Below are positions 27,101-36,609 of a DNA stretch of 64,000 nt, piece by piece. The position numbers and the translations under genes are program-made. The notes beneath the pieces are model-generated. The model saw only the letters and a list, made by a program, of their open reading frames with translations, had not been told where the DNA came from and searched no databases. This DNA comes from an uncultured SAR86 cluster bacterium (GTDB lineage: Bacteria > Pseudomonadota > Gammaproteobacteria > Magnimaribacterales > D2472): NCBI GenBank assembly GCA_902547295.1, contig CACCNJ010000003.1, forward strand, positions 1 to 64,000, in the 5' to 3' direction. Every line of letters begins with the position of its first letter. Position 1 is the first letter of the stretch.

Positions 27101-27125
27101 AAAAGGGTGCGTAAGCACCCTTTTT
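27101..27125 (-). terminator. Rho-independent terminator after hupB
   Basis: GGGTGC (27105-27110) and GCACCC (27115-27120) form a 6-bp GC stem with loop GTAA, extended by A/T pairs to AAAA/TTTT. It sits 16 bp past the hupB stop and 23 bp before ppiD. The flanking A and T runs fit termination in the minus direction. Confidence 0.9.
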
Positions 27126-27141
27126 AAAGTAAAAAAATTTT

Positions 27142-27420
27142 TTAACTATTTTTTACCATGTCTTTTAAACCTTTACCTGCTTTAAAGCCTGGGACTTTAG
27201 ATGCTGGAATGTGCATTGCAGCACCAGTTTGTGGATTTCTTCCTTCTCTAGCAGCTCTATGTCTTACCGAAAATGTTCCAAAACCTACAAGCGCCACTGA
27301 ATCCCCTCTGCCTAAAGCACCTGATATTCCATCTAAAACAGCATCAACAGCACGACCTGCTTCAGCTTTTGACATATCTGCACTTCCTGCAACTGCATCA
27401 ACTAAATCTGATTTATTCAT
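27142..27420 (-). CDS. hupB: DNA-binding protein HU, beta-like
   Basis: A 92-residue HU/IHF-family architectural DNA-binding protein: helical dimerisation part [17 protein letters not shown], the [25 protein letters not shown] arm region (cited in part; arm spans about 44-75) and the family signature within it. A strong ribosome site (AGAGGAGT) precedes the start. Its C+G-richer codons suggest high expression. The location after lon identifies it as hupB rather than hupA. Confidence 0.95.
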   Translation of the reverse strand: MNKSDLVDAVAGSADMSKAEAGRAVDAVLDGISGALGRGDSVALVGFGTFSVRHRAAREGRNPQTGAAMHIPASKVPGFKAGKGLKDMVKNS

Positions 27421-27465
27421 ATTTATGTACTCCTCTGTGATAATTTATTTAATAAATACATACCT

Positions 27466-27494
27466 ATGAAAAGCTTTTTACATCTAAAAGTCAA
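27466..27494 (-). promoter_or_regulatory. Putative sigma-70 promoter of hupB
   Basis: TTGACT (27489-27494) and TTTCAT (27466-27471) on the minus strand are 17 bp apart, giving a leader of about 39 nt before the hupB start at 27420. The -35 matches at 5 of 6, the -10 at 4 of 6. The 88-bp gap after lon is large for this operon, in line with a separate hupB promoter. Confidence 0.45.
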
Positions 27495-27508
27495 GCAAAT
27501 AAAGGGTT

Positions 27509-29905
27509 TTAGTGAGCTTGTTTACTTTCAGATTTTCTAGAAGTTTTAGATTTTTGACCCTTAATTTTTTTAGTATTAGGAGTTGGCTCCTCAACTAAAG
27601 CTGCTGAAATAACTTCATCAATCCATTCTACTGGGATGATGTTGAGTGATTTTGTAATTTGTTTAGGAATCTCTTGAAGATCAGGCTCATTCTCTTTAGG
27701 TATAATTACATTTTTAATGCCACCTCTTTTTGCAGCAAGTAATTTTTCTTTTAATCCACCAATTTTTAATATTTGGCCTCTTAAGGTTATTTCACCAGTC
27801 ATTGCAGTATCTGCTCTTACCGGAATACCTGTAAAGATTGAAATTAAAGAGATAGCCATTGCACCACCAGCACTTGGACCGTCTTTTGGAGTGGCTCCCT
27901 CAGGTACATGAATATGTACATCATATTTTTCATAAAAATTTGGTTGAATTCCAAGAGATTCTGCTCTTGAACGGACTACTGTAAGTGCTGCTTGTATTGA
28001 TTCCTGCATTACATCACCTAAAGAACCAGTTTTAATAACTCTTCCTTTACCATCAATATTTGAGGCTTCAATAGTTAGAAGTTCGCCCCCTACTTCAGTC
28101 CAAGCTAGGCCAGTGACTTGTCCCACAGCATTATCTTTTTCTGCAACTCCATATTTGAATTTCTTGACTCCAGAATATTTTTCAAGATTTTTAGATGAAA
28201 TAGACGTAGGTTTTTGTTTTGTCGAACTATCTACCAACCTTTCCTTGACAACCTTTCTCAAAATCCTTGCTATTTGCCTTTCTAGACCTCTAACACCAGC
28301 CTCTCGAGTATAGTATCTAATCAATGAAAGAATTACATTTTTGTTTAATTTAATCTCTTCATCTTTCAACCCGTTTCGTTTCATTTGCTTAGGCAATAAA
28401 TACTTTTCTGCAATATTAATTTTTTCATCTTCTATGTAACCAGGAATTCTGATAATTTCCATTCTGTCTAAAAGAGGTGTTGGAATGTTCAAGCTATTGG
28501 CCGTACAAACAAACATGACTTCTGACAAGTCATAATCAACTTCTAGATAGTGATCACTAAAAGTATTGTTTTGTTCGGGATCAAGAACTTCCAACAATGC
28601 AGATGCAGGGTCCCCTCTATGATCCATGCCAATTTTATCAATTTCATCTAAAAGAAATAATGGATTTTTTACACCCACTTTTGAGAGTTTTTGAATAATT
28701 TTTCCAGGCATTGAACCTATATAAGTTCTTCTATGTCCCCTAATCTCAGACTCATCTCTCACACCACCAAGAGACATCCTTACAAACTTTCTATTAGTTG
28801 CCCTAGCAATAGACTCACCTAATGATGTTTTACCTACGCCTGGAGGGCCAACAAGACATAAGACAGGAGCTTTCATTGACTTAACTCTTTTTTGAACAGC
28901 TAAATACTCTACAATCCTTTCTTTGACCTCTTCAAGACCATAGTGGTCTTCTTCAAGAATTTCTATCGAAGCTTTTATATCAGTTTTAACCTTGGACTTC
29001 TTTTTCCATGGTACATCTACCAAACAATCGAGGTAAGTTCTTACAACTGAAGCCTCAGCTGAAGAAGGTGCCATATGTTTAAATTTTGCAAGCTCACTCT
29101 TTGCTTTTTTTAAGGCTTCTTTTGTCATGCCTACTTCGTGAATTTTTTTCTCAAGATTCTCTAGTTCATCACCCTCTTCACCTATTTCACCGAGCTCTTT
29201 TTGTGCAGCTTTTATTTGCTCATTGAGATAGTATTCTCTTTGTGATTTTTCCATTTGCTTTTTGACTCTGTCTCGAACCTTTTTTTCAACATCAACTACA
29301 TCTAGCTGTGATTCTATAAAAGTTAAAACTCTCTCAGCTCTTTCTTTGAGATCAACTATTTCTAGAATCTCTTGTTTTTTTGAGGTTTCAATTGGAAGAT
29401 GTCCAGTAATTGTATCCATTAATCTTGATAATTCATCTAATGAATCTACTGTTGAAACTATTTCAGGAGGAATTCTTTTTGTAACACTAATGTAGTCTTC
29501 GAATTTTGCTTTAATTAATCTAACTAAATTCTTAGACTCATTTTCTTTTAAAGGAAGATCATCCTCTTCAGTAACTCTTGCAATAGTGTATGAATCTTTT
29601 TCAATAATCTTATCAATAGAACATCTTTTATAGCCTTCTACTAGAACTTTCATAGTGCCATCAGGAAGTTTGATTAGCTGTAATAAGTTACTTATGGAAG
29701 CATACTGATAAATATCTTCAACTTTAGGATCTTCATTTCCCGCATCTTTTTGACTTACTAATACCAATTTTTTGTTGGAAGTCATAGCAATATTTAAAGC
29801 TTCTACAGACTTTGCTCTTCCAACAAAAAGTGTTGTTACTATTCCAGGGAAAACTACAACATCTCTTAGGGGTATTAAAGGCAAATCGGATTTAATCTTA
29901 CTCAT
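27509..29905 (-). CDS. lon: ATP-dependent protease Lon
   Basis: Lon degrades misfolded and regulatory proteins. The 798-residue protein has the N-terminal substrate domain (LIPLRDVVVFPG), a coiled-coil linker, the AAA+ module with Walker A GPPGVGKTSL and Walker B LFLLDEIDK, and the C-terminal Ser-Lys protease domain with PKDGPSAGGAMA. Length is like E. coli Lon (784). The C-terminus has a Lys/Ser-rich tail. It follows clpX by 30 bp, probably in the same transcript; no separate heat-shock promoter is obvious in that gap. Confidence 0.97.
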   Translation of the reverse strand: MSKIKSDLPLIPLRDVVVFPGIVTTLFVGRAKSVEALNIAMTSNKKLVLVSQKDAGNEDPKVEDIYQYASISNLLQLIKLPDGTMKVLVEGYKRCSIDKIIEKDSYTIARVTEEDDLPLKENESKNLVRLIKAKFEDYISVTKRIPPEIVSTVDSLDELSRLMDTITGHLPIETSKKQEILEIVDLKERAERVLTFIESQLDVVDVEKKVRDRVKKQMEKSQREYYLNEQIKAAQKELGEIGEEGDELENLEKKIHEVGMTKEALKKAKSELAKFKHMAPSSAEASVVRTYLDCLVDVPWKKKSKVKTDIKASIEILEEDHYGLEEVKERIVEYLAVQKRVKSMKAPVLCLVGPPGVGKTSLGESIARATNRKFVRMSLGGVRDESEIRGHRRTYIGSMPGKIIQKLSKVGVKNPLFLLDEIDKIGMDHRGDPASALLEVLDPEQNNTFSDHYLEVDYDLSEVMFVCTANSLNIPTPLLDRMEIIRIPGYIEDEKINIAEKYLLPKQMKRNGLKDEEIKLNKNVILSLIRYYTREAGVRGLERQIARILRKVVKERLVDSSTKQKPTSISSKNLEKYSGVKKFKYGVAEKDNAVGQVTGLAWTEVGGELLTIEASNIDGKGRVIKTGSLGDVMQESIQAALTVVRSRAESLGIQPNFYEKYDVHIHVPEGATPKDGPSAGGAMAISLISIFTGIPVRADTAMTGEITLRGQILKIGGLKEKLLAAKRGGIKNVIIPKENEPDLQEIPKQITKSLNIIPVEWIDEVISAALVEEPTPNTKKIKGQKSKTSRKSESKQAH

Positions 29906-29935
29906 AGATTAAATATAGGGATAATTAAGTAAATA

Positions 29936-31192
29936 TCAATTACCTGAAGAGGTTTTTTTTGATTTAGTTTTTAATAATTTTATAGGTTCAGATCTATTAA
30001 GAACTGCTTTTTCGTCAATAATAACTTTCTCCAAGTCATCATTAGGAAGATCGAACATAGTATCCATTAATATATCTTCCATAATTGACCGAAGTCCTCT
30101 TGCACCTGTTTTTCTTTTAATAGCTTGTTTTGCAATTTCTTTAAGTGCTTCATCTCGGAATGATAATTCAACATCATCAATTTCAAATAAGTGACTATAT
30201 TGATTAACCAATGCATTTTTAGGCTCTTTAAGAATTCTTACAAGAGCATCTTCATCTAGTTCATGAAGATTAGATATTACTGGCAACCTGCCAACAAATT
30301 CTGGAATTAGGCCATATTTTACAAGATCTTCTGGCTCAAGATTATCAATGTTTTTTCCTATCTTGCTTACATTTGATTGAGTATCTAAATCAGCACTAAA
30401 ACCAATACCTGTTTTATTTGTTCTTTGTTCTATAACTTTATTTAGGCCAGAAAAAGCTCCACCACAAATAAATAGAATATTAGATGTATTGATTTGAATA
30501 AACTCTTGCTGAGGATGTTTTCTTCCTCCTTGAGGAGGAATTGATGCCACAGTTCCTTCTATTAATTTAAGAAGAGCTTGCTGAACACCTTCCCCTGAAA
30601 CATCTCTTGTAATGGATGGATTATCTGATTTTCGTGCAATTTTATCTATCTCATCTATGTAAACAATTCCTAACTCAGCTTTTTCTGGATCGTAGTCAGC
30701 TTTTTGAAGTAGTTTTTGAATAATATTTTCGACATCCTCACCAACATAACCGGCTTCAGTCAATGTAGTAGCATCTGCAATAGTGAAAGGAACATTAAGT
30801 ATTTTTGCTAAAGTTTGAGCTAATAATGTTTTACCACTTCCTGTAGGCCCTAGAAGGAGGACATTACTTTTTTGAAGTTCAACATTATCTTTAGATTTTC
30901 TTTTTCTTAACCTCTTATAATGATTATATACAGCTACCGATAAAACCTTTTTTGCTTTTTCTTGACCAATAACATACTCATCAAGTTGGTTGTATATCTC
31001 AAGAGGTGAAAGAGATTGATCATATGGTGACTCTTCATCATTTTTAATTTCTTCTTCAATGATGTCATTACAAAGATCTACACATTCATTACAAATATAT
31101 ACACTCGGTCCAGCAATTAATTTTTTTACCTCATCTTGAACCTTTCCACAAAAAGAGCAATTTAATTTATCGGTTTGTGTTTCGTTACTCAT
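29936..31192 (-). CDS. clpX: ATP-dependent Clp protease ATPase subunit ClpX
   Basis: ClpX unfolds substrates for ClpP. The 418-residue protein has the N-terminal zinc-binding domain (CSFCGKVQ...CNEC, about 12-38), Walker A GPTGSGKT, Walker [11 protein letters not shown], the pore loop GYVGEDVE, and an IGF-type ClpP-contact loop as KTGIGFSAD. It starts 4 bp after clpP, in a tig-clpP-clpX-lon operon. Confidence 0.97.
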   Translation of the reverse strand: MSNETQTDKLNCSFCGKVQDEVKKLIAGPSVYICNECVDLCNDIIEEEIKNDEESPYDQSLSPLEIYNQLDEYVIGQEKAKKVLSVAVYNHYKRLRKRKSKDNVELQKSNVLLLGPTGSGKTLLAQTLAKILNVPFTIADATTLTEAGYVGEDVENIIQKLLQKADYDPEKAELGIVYIDEIDKIARKSDNPSITRDVSGEGVQQALLKLIEGTVASIPPQGGRKHPQQEFIQINTSNILFICGGAFSGLNKVIEQRTNKTGIGFSADLDTQSNVSKIGKNIDNLEPEDLVKYGLIPEFVGRLPVISNLHELDEDALVRILKEPKNALVNQYSHLFEIDDVELSFRDEALKEIAKQAIKRKTGARGLRSIMEDILMDTMFDLPNDDLEKVIIDEKAVLNRSEPIKLLKTKSKKTSSGN

Positions 31193-31196
31193 TGTC

Positions 31197-31796
31197 TTAT
31201 TTTCTTTCCTCTAGTATTTTATCAACAATACCATATGCTTTTGCAGCATTTGCATCTAGGAAATTGTCTCTGTCAGTATCTTTTTCAATTTTCTTTATAG
31301 TTTGCCCCGTATGTTTTGCTAATATTTCATTAACTATTTTTTTCATATGCAAAATTTCCTTTGCATGAATTTCAAAGTCAGATGCTTGACCTTGAAATCC
31401 GCCTAAAGGTTGGTGAATCATTATTCTTGAATTAGGTAAGGCAAACCTTTTTTTATTATCGCCTCCTGCTAGCAACAATGCTCCCATGCTTGCAGCCTGT
31501 CCAATGCACATCGTAGAGATTGATGGAGTAACAAATTGCATGGTGTCATATATTGCAAGCCCTGCAGAAATACTTCCACCAGGTGAATTAATATATATGG
31601 ATATATCTTTCTCTGGATTCTCTGACTCCAAAAATAATAATTGAGCAACAACCAAATTAGAGATGTAGTCATCAATAGGCCCAGACAGAAATATGACTCT
31701 TTCTTTTAAAAGACGTGAATAAATATCAAACGACCTCTCACCTCTAGGAGTCTGTTCAATTACCATTGGTATTAGTGCTGATTTAATATCTTCCAT
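31197..31796 (-). CDS. clpP: ATP-dependent Clp protease proteolytic subunit ClpP
   Basis: A 199-residue serine peptidase forming the tetradecameric chamber. The catalytic Ser103 is in [11 protein letters not shown] and His128 in [10 protein letters not shown]; Asp lies later near DRDNF. The N-terminal [20 protein letters not shown] segment is typical. It is 6 bp downstream of tig and 4 bp upstream of clpX. Confidence 0.97.
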   Translation of the reverse strand: MEDIKSALIPMVIEQTPRGERSFDIYSRLLKERVIFLSGPIDDYISNLVVAQLLFLESENPEKDISIYINSPGGSISAGLAIYDTMQFVTPSISTMCIGQAASMGALLLAGGDNKKRFALPNSRIMIHQPLGGFQGQASDFEIHAKEILHMKKIVNEILAKHTGQTIKKIEKDTDRDNFLDANAAKAYGIVDKILEERK

Positions 31797-31802
31797 ATAA
31801 AA

Positions 31803-33098
31803 TTATCTATTTGCTAATTCTGAAAATTTTATCACTTTCTTCTTTGATTTAAGAACATTTTCTAATTTTTCAACTAATTGTTTTTCTAACACAATCATTT
31901 TAAATTGCTCTAATTGCTGGGGTTGACCAGTTATCCATTTTTTATATTGTTCAGGATCCTTATATCTTTTTGACTCCTCATCAATAAAATCATCAATATG
32001 CTGTTTTTCTACTTTTATATCAAAGTGATTTACTAATTCAGCAAATAGTAAGTCAAGTTTTACTCTTTTTTCAGCTTTTTCCATAAAGCTCTCTATAGGA
32101 AAAAGATCATCACCAGCATTATCTTCGCTATGTCCAATTCTCATCAACGCATCTTTGCGCATTAAATCTGCTTGTTCATTAACTGTAGCATTAGGAATTT
32201 TAAAGTTATTTGTTTTTAAAAGTGTTTCATACATTGACTCTTTAGTGAGTTCTTTCTCTTGAGTTGCAACCTCATTTTTCATTCGAGATGTGATTTCATT
32301 CTTGAATTCTGATTTGTCATTGATTTCCATTTGAAGTTTATCAAAAAGATCTTTATCAATATTTGCCTCTGTCATTTCTTGAACATTTTTAAGATTAATT
32401 TCAAATTCAGCCTTTACGCCTGCTAAATCTTTTTTAAAATAGTCTTCAGGAAAGGTACATTCTATTGAAAACTTAGATGGTTTTTTCCCAACAATGCTAT
32501 CTTCAAATCCTGGGATCATTGATTTACTTCCTAATACTAACTTAAAGTCATTTGCAGTATTACCTTCAAATTCTTTACCATCAATTTTTCCTGTGAAATC
32601 AATTACAACCTGATCATCTAATCTTGCTTCTCTTTGCACATCATTCCAATCTCCATATCTCTTTTTGATATCATCTATTGCAAGATTTATGTCATCCTCT
32701 TCTATCTCGATTTCAAACTCTTCATAATTTGTCCACCTTGATAGCTTAGGTTTAATTTCGGGAAAGACTTCTATAATTGCTGAATAAGTTAATGGTTTTT
32801 TTGGATCTTCAGAATCAATTGAAACCTGAGGTGATGATGCAGGTCTTATATTATTTTCTGATATTACCTTTGGATATGTCTCTTGAATGAGTTCGTTAAT
32901 AACTTCATTATGAATAGAGGCTCCATACTTCTGTTCTAAAACATCATTTGGCACATTGCCCTTCCTAAATCCATCAACCTTAGCTTTAGTTCTAATGTTT
33001 TTTAATTTTGTAGAAAATTTTGATTCATATTCATCAACTGGAATTGTAACTAAAACCTTCCTTTCAAGATCTTTTAATTTTTTAATACTTACTTTCAT
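31803..33098 (-). CDS. tig: Trigger factor
   Basis: Trigger factor is the ribosome-bound chaperone and prolyl isomerase. From ATG 33098 (MKVSIKKLKDLER) the protein is 431 residues, the usual length. The ribosome-binding loop GFRKGNVP (about 43-50) is present, then the FKBP-type domain (about 150-240, DQVVIDFTGKIDGKEFEG cited in part) and the C-terminal arms. A longer frame starting at 33161 was rejected because it runs through tRNA-His. The start is only 18 bp after the tRNA-His 3' end, so both are likely transcribed together. Confidence 0.95.
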   Translation of the reverse strand: MKVSIKKLKDLERKVLVTIPVDEYESKFSTKLKNIRTKAKVDGFRKGNVPNDVLEQKYGASIHNEVINELIQETYPKVISENNIRPASSPQVSIDSEDPKKPLTYSAIIEVFPEIKPKLSRWTNYEEFEIEIEEDDINLAIDDIKKRYGDWNDVQREARLDDQVVIDFTGKIDGKEFEGNTANDFKLVLGSKSMIPGFEDSIVGKKPSKFSIECTFPEDYFKKDLAGVKAEFEINLKNVQEMTEANIDKDLFDKLQMEINDKSEFKNEITSRMKNEVATQEKELTKESMYETLLKTNNFKIPNATVNEQADLMRKDALMRIGHSEDNAGDDLFPIESFMEKAEKRVKLDLLFAELVNHFDIKVEKQHIDDFIDEESKRYKDPEQYKKWITGQPQQLEQFKMIVLEKQLVEKLENVLKSKKKVIKFSELANR

Positions 33099-33116
33099 TA
33101 TTTTTTCTCTCAAAAC

Positions 33117-33194
33117 TGGGGCGAGCGATGGGGTTCGAACCCACGGCCTCCGGAGCCACAATCCAGCGCTCTAACCAACTGAGCTACGCCCGCC
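33117..33194 (-). tRNA. tRNA-His (anticodon GTG)
   Basis: The minus-strand cloverleaf has the extra 5' G at position -1 opposite C73, the hallmark of bacterial tRNA-His. The acceptor GCGGGCG pairs with CGCTCGC, the anticodon loop is TTGTGGC and a 3' CCA is encoded. It is the first gene of the tRNA-His-tig-clpP-clpX-lon transcript. Confidence 0.96.
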
Positions 33195-33206
33195 ACAAGA
33201 CTCGGT

Positions 33207-33234
33207 ATTATAGTTTAAATAAAATTATTATCTA
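33207..33234 (-). promoter_or_regulatory. Putative promoter of the tRNA-His-tig operon
   Basis: On the minus strand TAGATA (33229-33234) and a perfect TATAAT (33207-33212) are 16 bp apart. The -10 box ends 12 bp before the tRNA-His 5' end, leaving a short G/C-containing leader, as expected for a stable-RNA promoter. Confidence 0.5.
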
Positions 33235-33248
33235 TTTTTAAAATTCTT

Positions 33249-33890
33249 TTAGGGAAAAAATTGAGGTTCAGCATTTTCTTCCCAAACATCATATTTGTAC
33301 ATTACTTCTTTAAATAAGTTTGAATCAAGAAAATTAAATAAAATTTTTTGGATTCCTTTAATTGTATTTTGCTTATCAAACCATTCAATGTCTGCAATTC
33401 TAAACTGTCTAATAAAAGGTAAGATTGATATATCTAATTTGTTTATTTTGCTTCCAAGAATCCATCCCTCGTTTGAGATTACATTTTCTAAATTAATTAA
33501 AATCTCTAAACACTCCTTCTTATGTTTGTCTTTATTAATATTTTCATATCTAGTCGCGTACTTATATCTATCAAGATTATATTTAAATTTAGAATCAAAT
33601 AGCTCAATTAAATTGTTTGTTAAATCTATTTGATCATGATCTATGTTTCCCTCAAATATATTGTTTGACCTTAGAGCCCATTCAATTATGTCATTACTCT
33701 CATCAATTACTTCTTTCTGAAGGACTAAAACTGGGACGGTTCCTTTAGGAGATTTGTCTATCATGTGCTTCGGCTTATTGTTCAGCCTTACTTCTCTTAT
33801 TTCACATTTTGTATTTGTAAGCTTTAATGCCATTCTTGCTCTCATTGCATATGGGCATCTGATAAATGAATATAAAATTGGATATTCCAT
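33249..33890 (-). CDS. Glutathione S-transferase family protein
   Basis: A 213-residue protein with an N-terminal thioredoxin-fold GST domain (residues 1-75) that begins YPILYSFIRCPYAMRARMAL. The SxxRCPY segment has a single candidate active Cys, as in omega/beta-type or glutaredoxin-2-like GSTs; GTVPVLV with the cis-proline and IDESNDIIEW are the glutathione-binding motifs. A helical C-terminal domain follows. It sits 5 bp after trhO on the same strand. The exact reaction (dehalogenation, thiol transfer or peroxide reduction) cannot be told. Confidence 0.85.
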   Translation of the reverse strand: MEYPILYSFIRCPYAMRARMALKLTNTKCEIREVRLNNKPKHMIDKSPKGTVPVLVLQKEVIDESNDIIEWALRSNNIFEGNIDHDQIDLTNNLIELFDSKFKYNLDRYKYATRYENINKDKHKKECLEILINLENVISNEGWILGSKINKLDISILPFIRQFRIADIEWFDKQNTIKGIQKILFNFLDSNLFKEVMYKYDVWEENAEPQFFP

Positions 33891-33895
33891 AGAAA

Positions 33896-34828
33896 TTAAT
33901 TAAATACTTCCTCTTTAGGTCCAATATGGCGTTGATTTCTTTTTTTTGCTAAGTCTACTTGTCTTTGTCTACTCATATATCTCGATTTTTGTTCTTCACT
34001 TGTTTTATCAAAACAATTTGAACAAGATACGCCTTTGATATATTTTTTTGAGGTTTTATCTTTTTCAGTAATAGGCATTCTGCATCCATGACACATATCA
34101 TATGTTCCTTCAGATAAGTCATGTTGTACTGATACTCTATCATCAAAAACAAAGCACTCTCCTTGCCACATACTTTCCTTCTTAGGAACGGACTCAAGAT
34201 ACTTAAGTATTCCTCCTTTTAGTTGATATATATTTTTAAAACCTTCTTTTTTCATTAATGATGAAGCTTTTTCACATCTAATACCACCGGTACAGAACAT
34301 AGCAATTTTCTTATTTTCTTTATCTTTATCTGAAAACTTTTGTTCTTTTAGCCATTTTGGAAATTGTCTAAATTTTTCAGTCTTTGGATTGATTGCTCCT
34401 TTAAATGTTCCAATTGCACATTCATATTTATTTCTAGCATCAATAACCATTACATCTTCTTTTTTTATTAAAGAATTCCAATCAGAAGCAAAAATATAAT
34501 CTCCTGCAGTTTCATTTGGATTAATTGTGTTGTCGCCAATTGTAACTATTTCATTCTTGAGCTTTACTTTTAATCTGATAAAAGGATCTATCTTTGAGTA
34601 TGAATATTTAATATCAATATCATCAAATCCTTTTATTGATTTGATATATTTAATTGCATTTTTTAGGTTTCTAGTTTTTTTTGAAGAAATTGTTCCATTT
34701 ATTCCCTCTTTTGAAACTAGGATTGTTCCTTTTATTGATAATTTTTCCAAAACATTTTTTAATTTTTTTTGTAAAATTGATGGGCTGTCAATTTTAGAAA
34801 ATTTATAAAGTGCTGATATTTGAAACAT
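33896..34828 (-). CDS. trhO: tRNA uridine(34) hydroxylase TrhO (YceA), rhodanese family
   Basis: TrhO makes 5-hydroxyuridine at the wobble position of some tRNAs in an oxygen-dependent reaction. The 310-residue protein has the N-terminal ferredoxin-like domain (with KGTILVSKEGINGT), the rhodanese domain with active-site loop FCTGGIRCEKAS, and a C-terminal Cys-rich part (CHGCRMP and CSNCFD) that probably binds zinc. E. coli YceA is 350 residues. It is followed by a GST gene at 5 bp. Confidence 0.92.
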   Translation of the reverse strand: MFQISALYKFSKIDSPSILQKKLKNVLEKLSIKGTILVSKEGINGTISSKKTRNLKNAIKYIKSIKGFDDIDIKYSYSKIDPFIRLKVKLKNEIVTIGDNTINPNETAGDYIFASDWNSLIKKEDVMVIDARNKYECAIGTFKGAINPKTEKFRQFPKWLKEQKFSDKDKENKKIAMFCTGGIRCEKASSLMKKEGFKNIYQLKGGILKYLESVPKKESMWQGECFVFDDRVSVQHDLSEGTYDMCHGCRMPITEKDKTSKKYIKGVSCSNCFDKTSEEQKSRYMSRQRQVDLAKKRNQRHIGPKEEVFN

Positions 34829-34867
34829 GTCTATAATGATAAATGTTTAAAGTAATAATTTTAATAT

Positions 34868-35965
34868 ATGTCAGCTCTTGAAAGTAAATTTCACATCAAC
34901 AATATAAATGATTTTAATGATAAAAATCTTAGGTATGTAAAAAAAGATCTAAGAAATATCAAGCATTCTCCAAATCTTTTTCCATACAAAATAGATTTAA
35001 AGAAAAATAAAATTTATTTTGTAAAAATGAATAAAAAAAAATACAAAGAGAGTTTTTTTGTTCTTTCTCCTGGTGAGGGTCCTGGATATCTTAAAGGTAA
35101 ATATTGTTTCTCAATAAACTTATCAGAATTAAATAAAATTTTTTCAGGTAATGAGCCAATAAATAATGCTGCAATTATTTATAATCATGGATTTTGTTGT
35201 TCAACACTTTTTTGTAGGGTTTTTGAAGAATATTTCAATATCTTGTCGTTGAAAGAACCACCCTTGTTACACCAAATTTCAAATTCTATTAAAGAAGATA
35301 TTGAAAATGATAATTTATCCAACATCATCTTATATCTTCATAGTAGAACTTATTCAAACAAACAAAGTGTTCTAATCAAGCCAAGTGATTATGCTTTTGA
35401 TATGATATCAATCACAGAAAACTTAAATATTCCCACATTGTTTTTATATTCACCATTGGATGAATATATTGCATCTTGTTCAGAAGGAAAAAGGCCAAGC
35501 TGGATTAAAAATAGATTTAATGCTGCAAATATAAATCAAAGACTGCTGAATTTTCTTAAAGTAAGTGATAAAGATCTTGATTTAAAAAAAACATCAATAC
35601 AATCATCACTATATTGGTGTTACTTCATAAAAAAAATAAAAAAATATCAACTCTGCAATAAAAATATAATTACAGTTAATTGCAATACTTTTCTTGACGA
35701 TCCATCAATTATTTCTAATCTTGGACAATATCTAAAATTAAATAAAAAAATTAATCTTATGAAAAATAAAAATATTAGTAGGCTTCTTAATAAATATGCA
35801 AAAACAGATGATTACTTTTACAACAAAGAAATTAGAAGATCTAATCTTTCAGCTATAATCAAAAAAAACATAGAAGATATCAAAGAAGCAGAAAGTATTG
35901 CTGAGAATATTCTTAAAGTAAATATAGAAAAATTTAAGTTTAGTAATGAGTATGGGAAGCTGTAA
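34868..35965 (+). CDS. P-loop sulfotransferase-like protein (A)
   Basis: This 365-residue protein has a P-loop-like motif NHGFCCSTLFCR at 106-117, preceded by a hydrophobic strand (NNAAIIY). That is the pattern of a sulfotransferase-like family often found with HT-type FCCSTLLARxL motifs. A second region, TLFLYSPLDEYIASC, matches the place of the PAPS 3'-phosphate loop. There are no membrane helices or signal, so it is cytoplasmic. It opens a three-gene cassette and overlaps the next gene by 20 bp. No Shine-Dalgarno is evident. Very A+T-rich, with high Lys, Asn and Ile. The sulfotransferase link is from motif memory and needs a profile search; the acceptor is unknown. Confidence 0.65.
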   Translation: MSALESKFHINNINDFNDKNLRYVKKDLRNIKHSPNLFPYKIDLKKNKIYFVKMNKKKYKESFFVLSPGEGPGYLKGKYCFSINLSELNKIFSGNEPINNAAIIYNHGFCCSTLFCRVFEEYFNILSLKEPPLLHQISNSIKEDIENDNLSNIILYLHSRTYSNKQSVLIKPSDYAFDMISITENLNIPTLFLYSPLDEYIASCSEGKRPSWIKNRFNAANINQRLLNFLKVSDKDLDLKKTSIQSSLYWCYFIKKIKKYQLCNKNIITVNCNTFLDDPSIISNLGQYLKLNKKINLMKNKNISRLLNKYAKTDDYFYNKEIRRSNLSAIIKKNIEDIKEAESIAENILKVNIEKFKFSNEYGKL

Positions 35966-36605
35966 ATTTAAAGGATTTAAAATTTTCGGTGAGCGTCACA
36001 CTGGTACAAATGCTATCACTTCATTTTTAGAACGAAATTTTAATCTTGAAAGAAAGGAATATGAATATCTTGGATGGAAACACAGGCTTGTGCCTGATCT
36101 AAAGGAAATGTCAAAAAATAAAATAGAATCAAACATTTTTGTAATAACTTTGAGAAATCCATACAGTTGGTTTCATGCAATGCATAGAAATCCATATAGC
36201 AATCGCGACCCTTCCATGAAAGAACTTAAATTTACAGATTTTCTTGAATATCCATTTGAAGATTATGAAAATCTTATAGTTATGTGGAATAAAAAAACAA
36301 AAGCTTATATTGAGTTTATAAATAATTTTAGTAACGCGATTGCTGTTAAAATCGAGGTTTTTAATCACAATCAAGAAAGATTTTATAAAAAACTATTAAA
36401 TGAATTCGAATTAAATAAAGTATCTAATAATTTTGTTAAAGAAGAGAGATATCTTGGCGGAGATGGTGAGAAACTTAAATATAATATTAATAAATCATTA
36501 ATTGTTCCAGACTATAGCGCTAAAGAATTATCAATAATTAATAAGTACATTGATAAAAATATTTTAAATGATGCAGGATATCTTGATCTAGATATTAAAA
36601 AATAA
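35946..36605 (+). CDS. P-loop sulfotransferase-like protein (B)
   Basis: A 219-residue protein with an N-terminal P-loop GERHTGTN (15-22), the pattern of the GERxSGTN group of putative sulfotransferases, and a second motif TLRNPYSWFHAMHRNPY (68-84) that fits the 3'-phosphosulfate-binding RxPxxxxxS-type loop. It is unrelated in sequence to protein A beyond the fold. It overlaps A by 20 bp and precedes the DUF5672 gene by 4 bp, so the three are translated as a unit. Likely acts in the cytoplasm on a glycan or lipid precursor; no substrate can be named. Confidence 0.7.
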   Translation: MSMGSCKFKGFKIFGERHTGTNAITSFLERNFNLERKEYEYLGWKHRLVPDLKEMSKNKIESNIFVITLRNPYSWFHAMHRNPYSNRDPSMKELKFTDFLEYPFEDYENLIVMWNKKTKAYIEFINNFSNAIAVKIEVFNHNQERFYKKLLNEFELNKVSNNFVKEERYLGGDGEKLKYNINKSLIVPDYSAKELSIINKYIDKNILNDAGYLDLDIKK

Positions 36606-36609
36606 TGAT

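Noticed and set aside
33099-33161. N-terminal extension of trigger factor
   Set aside because: The added 21 codons run through tRNA-His; ATG 33098 gives the normal trigger-factor start.
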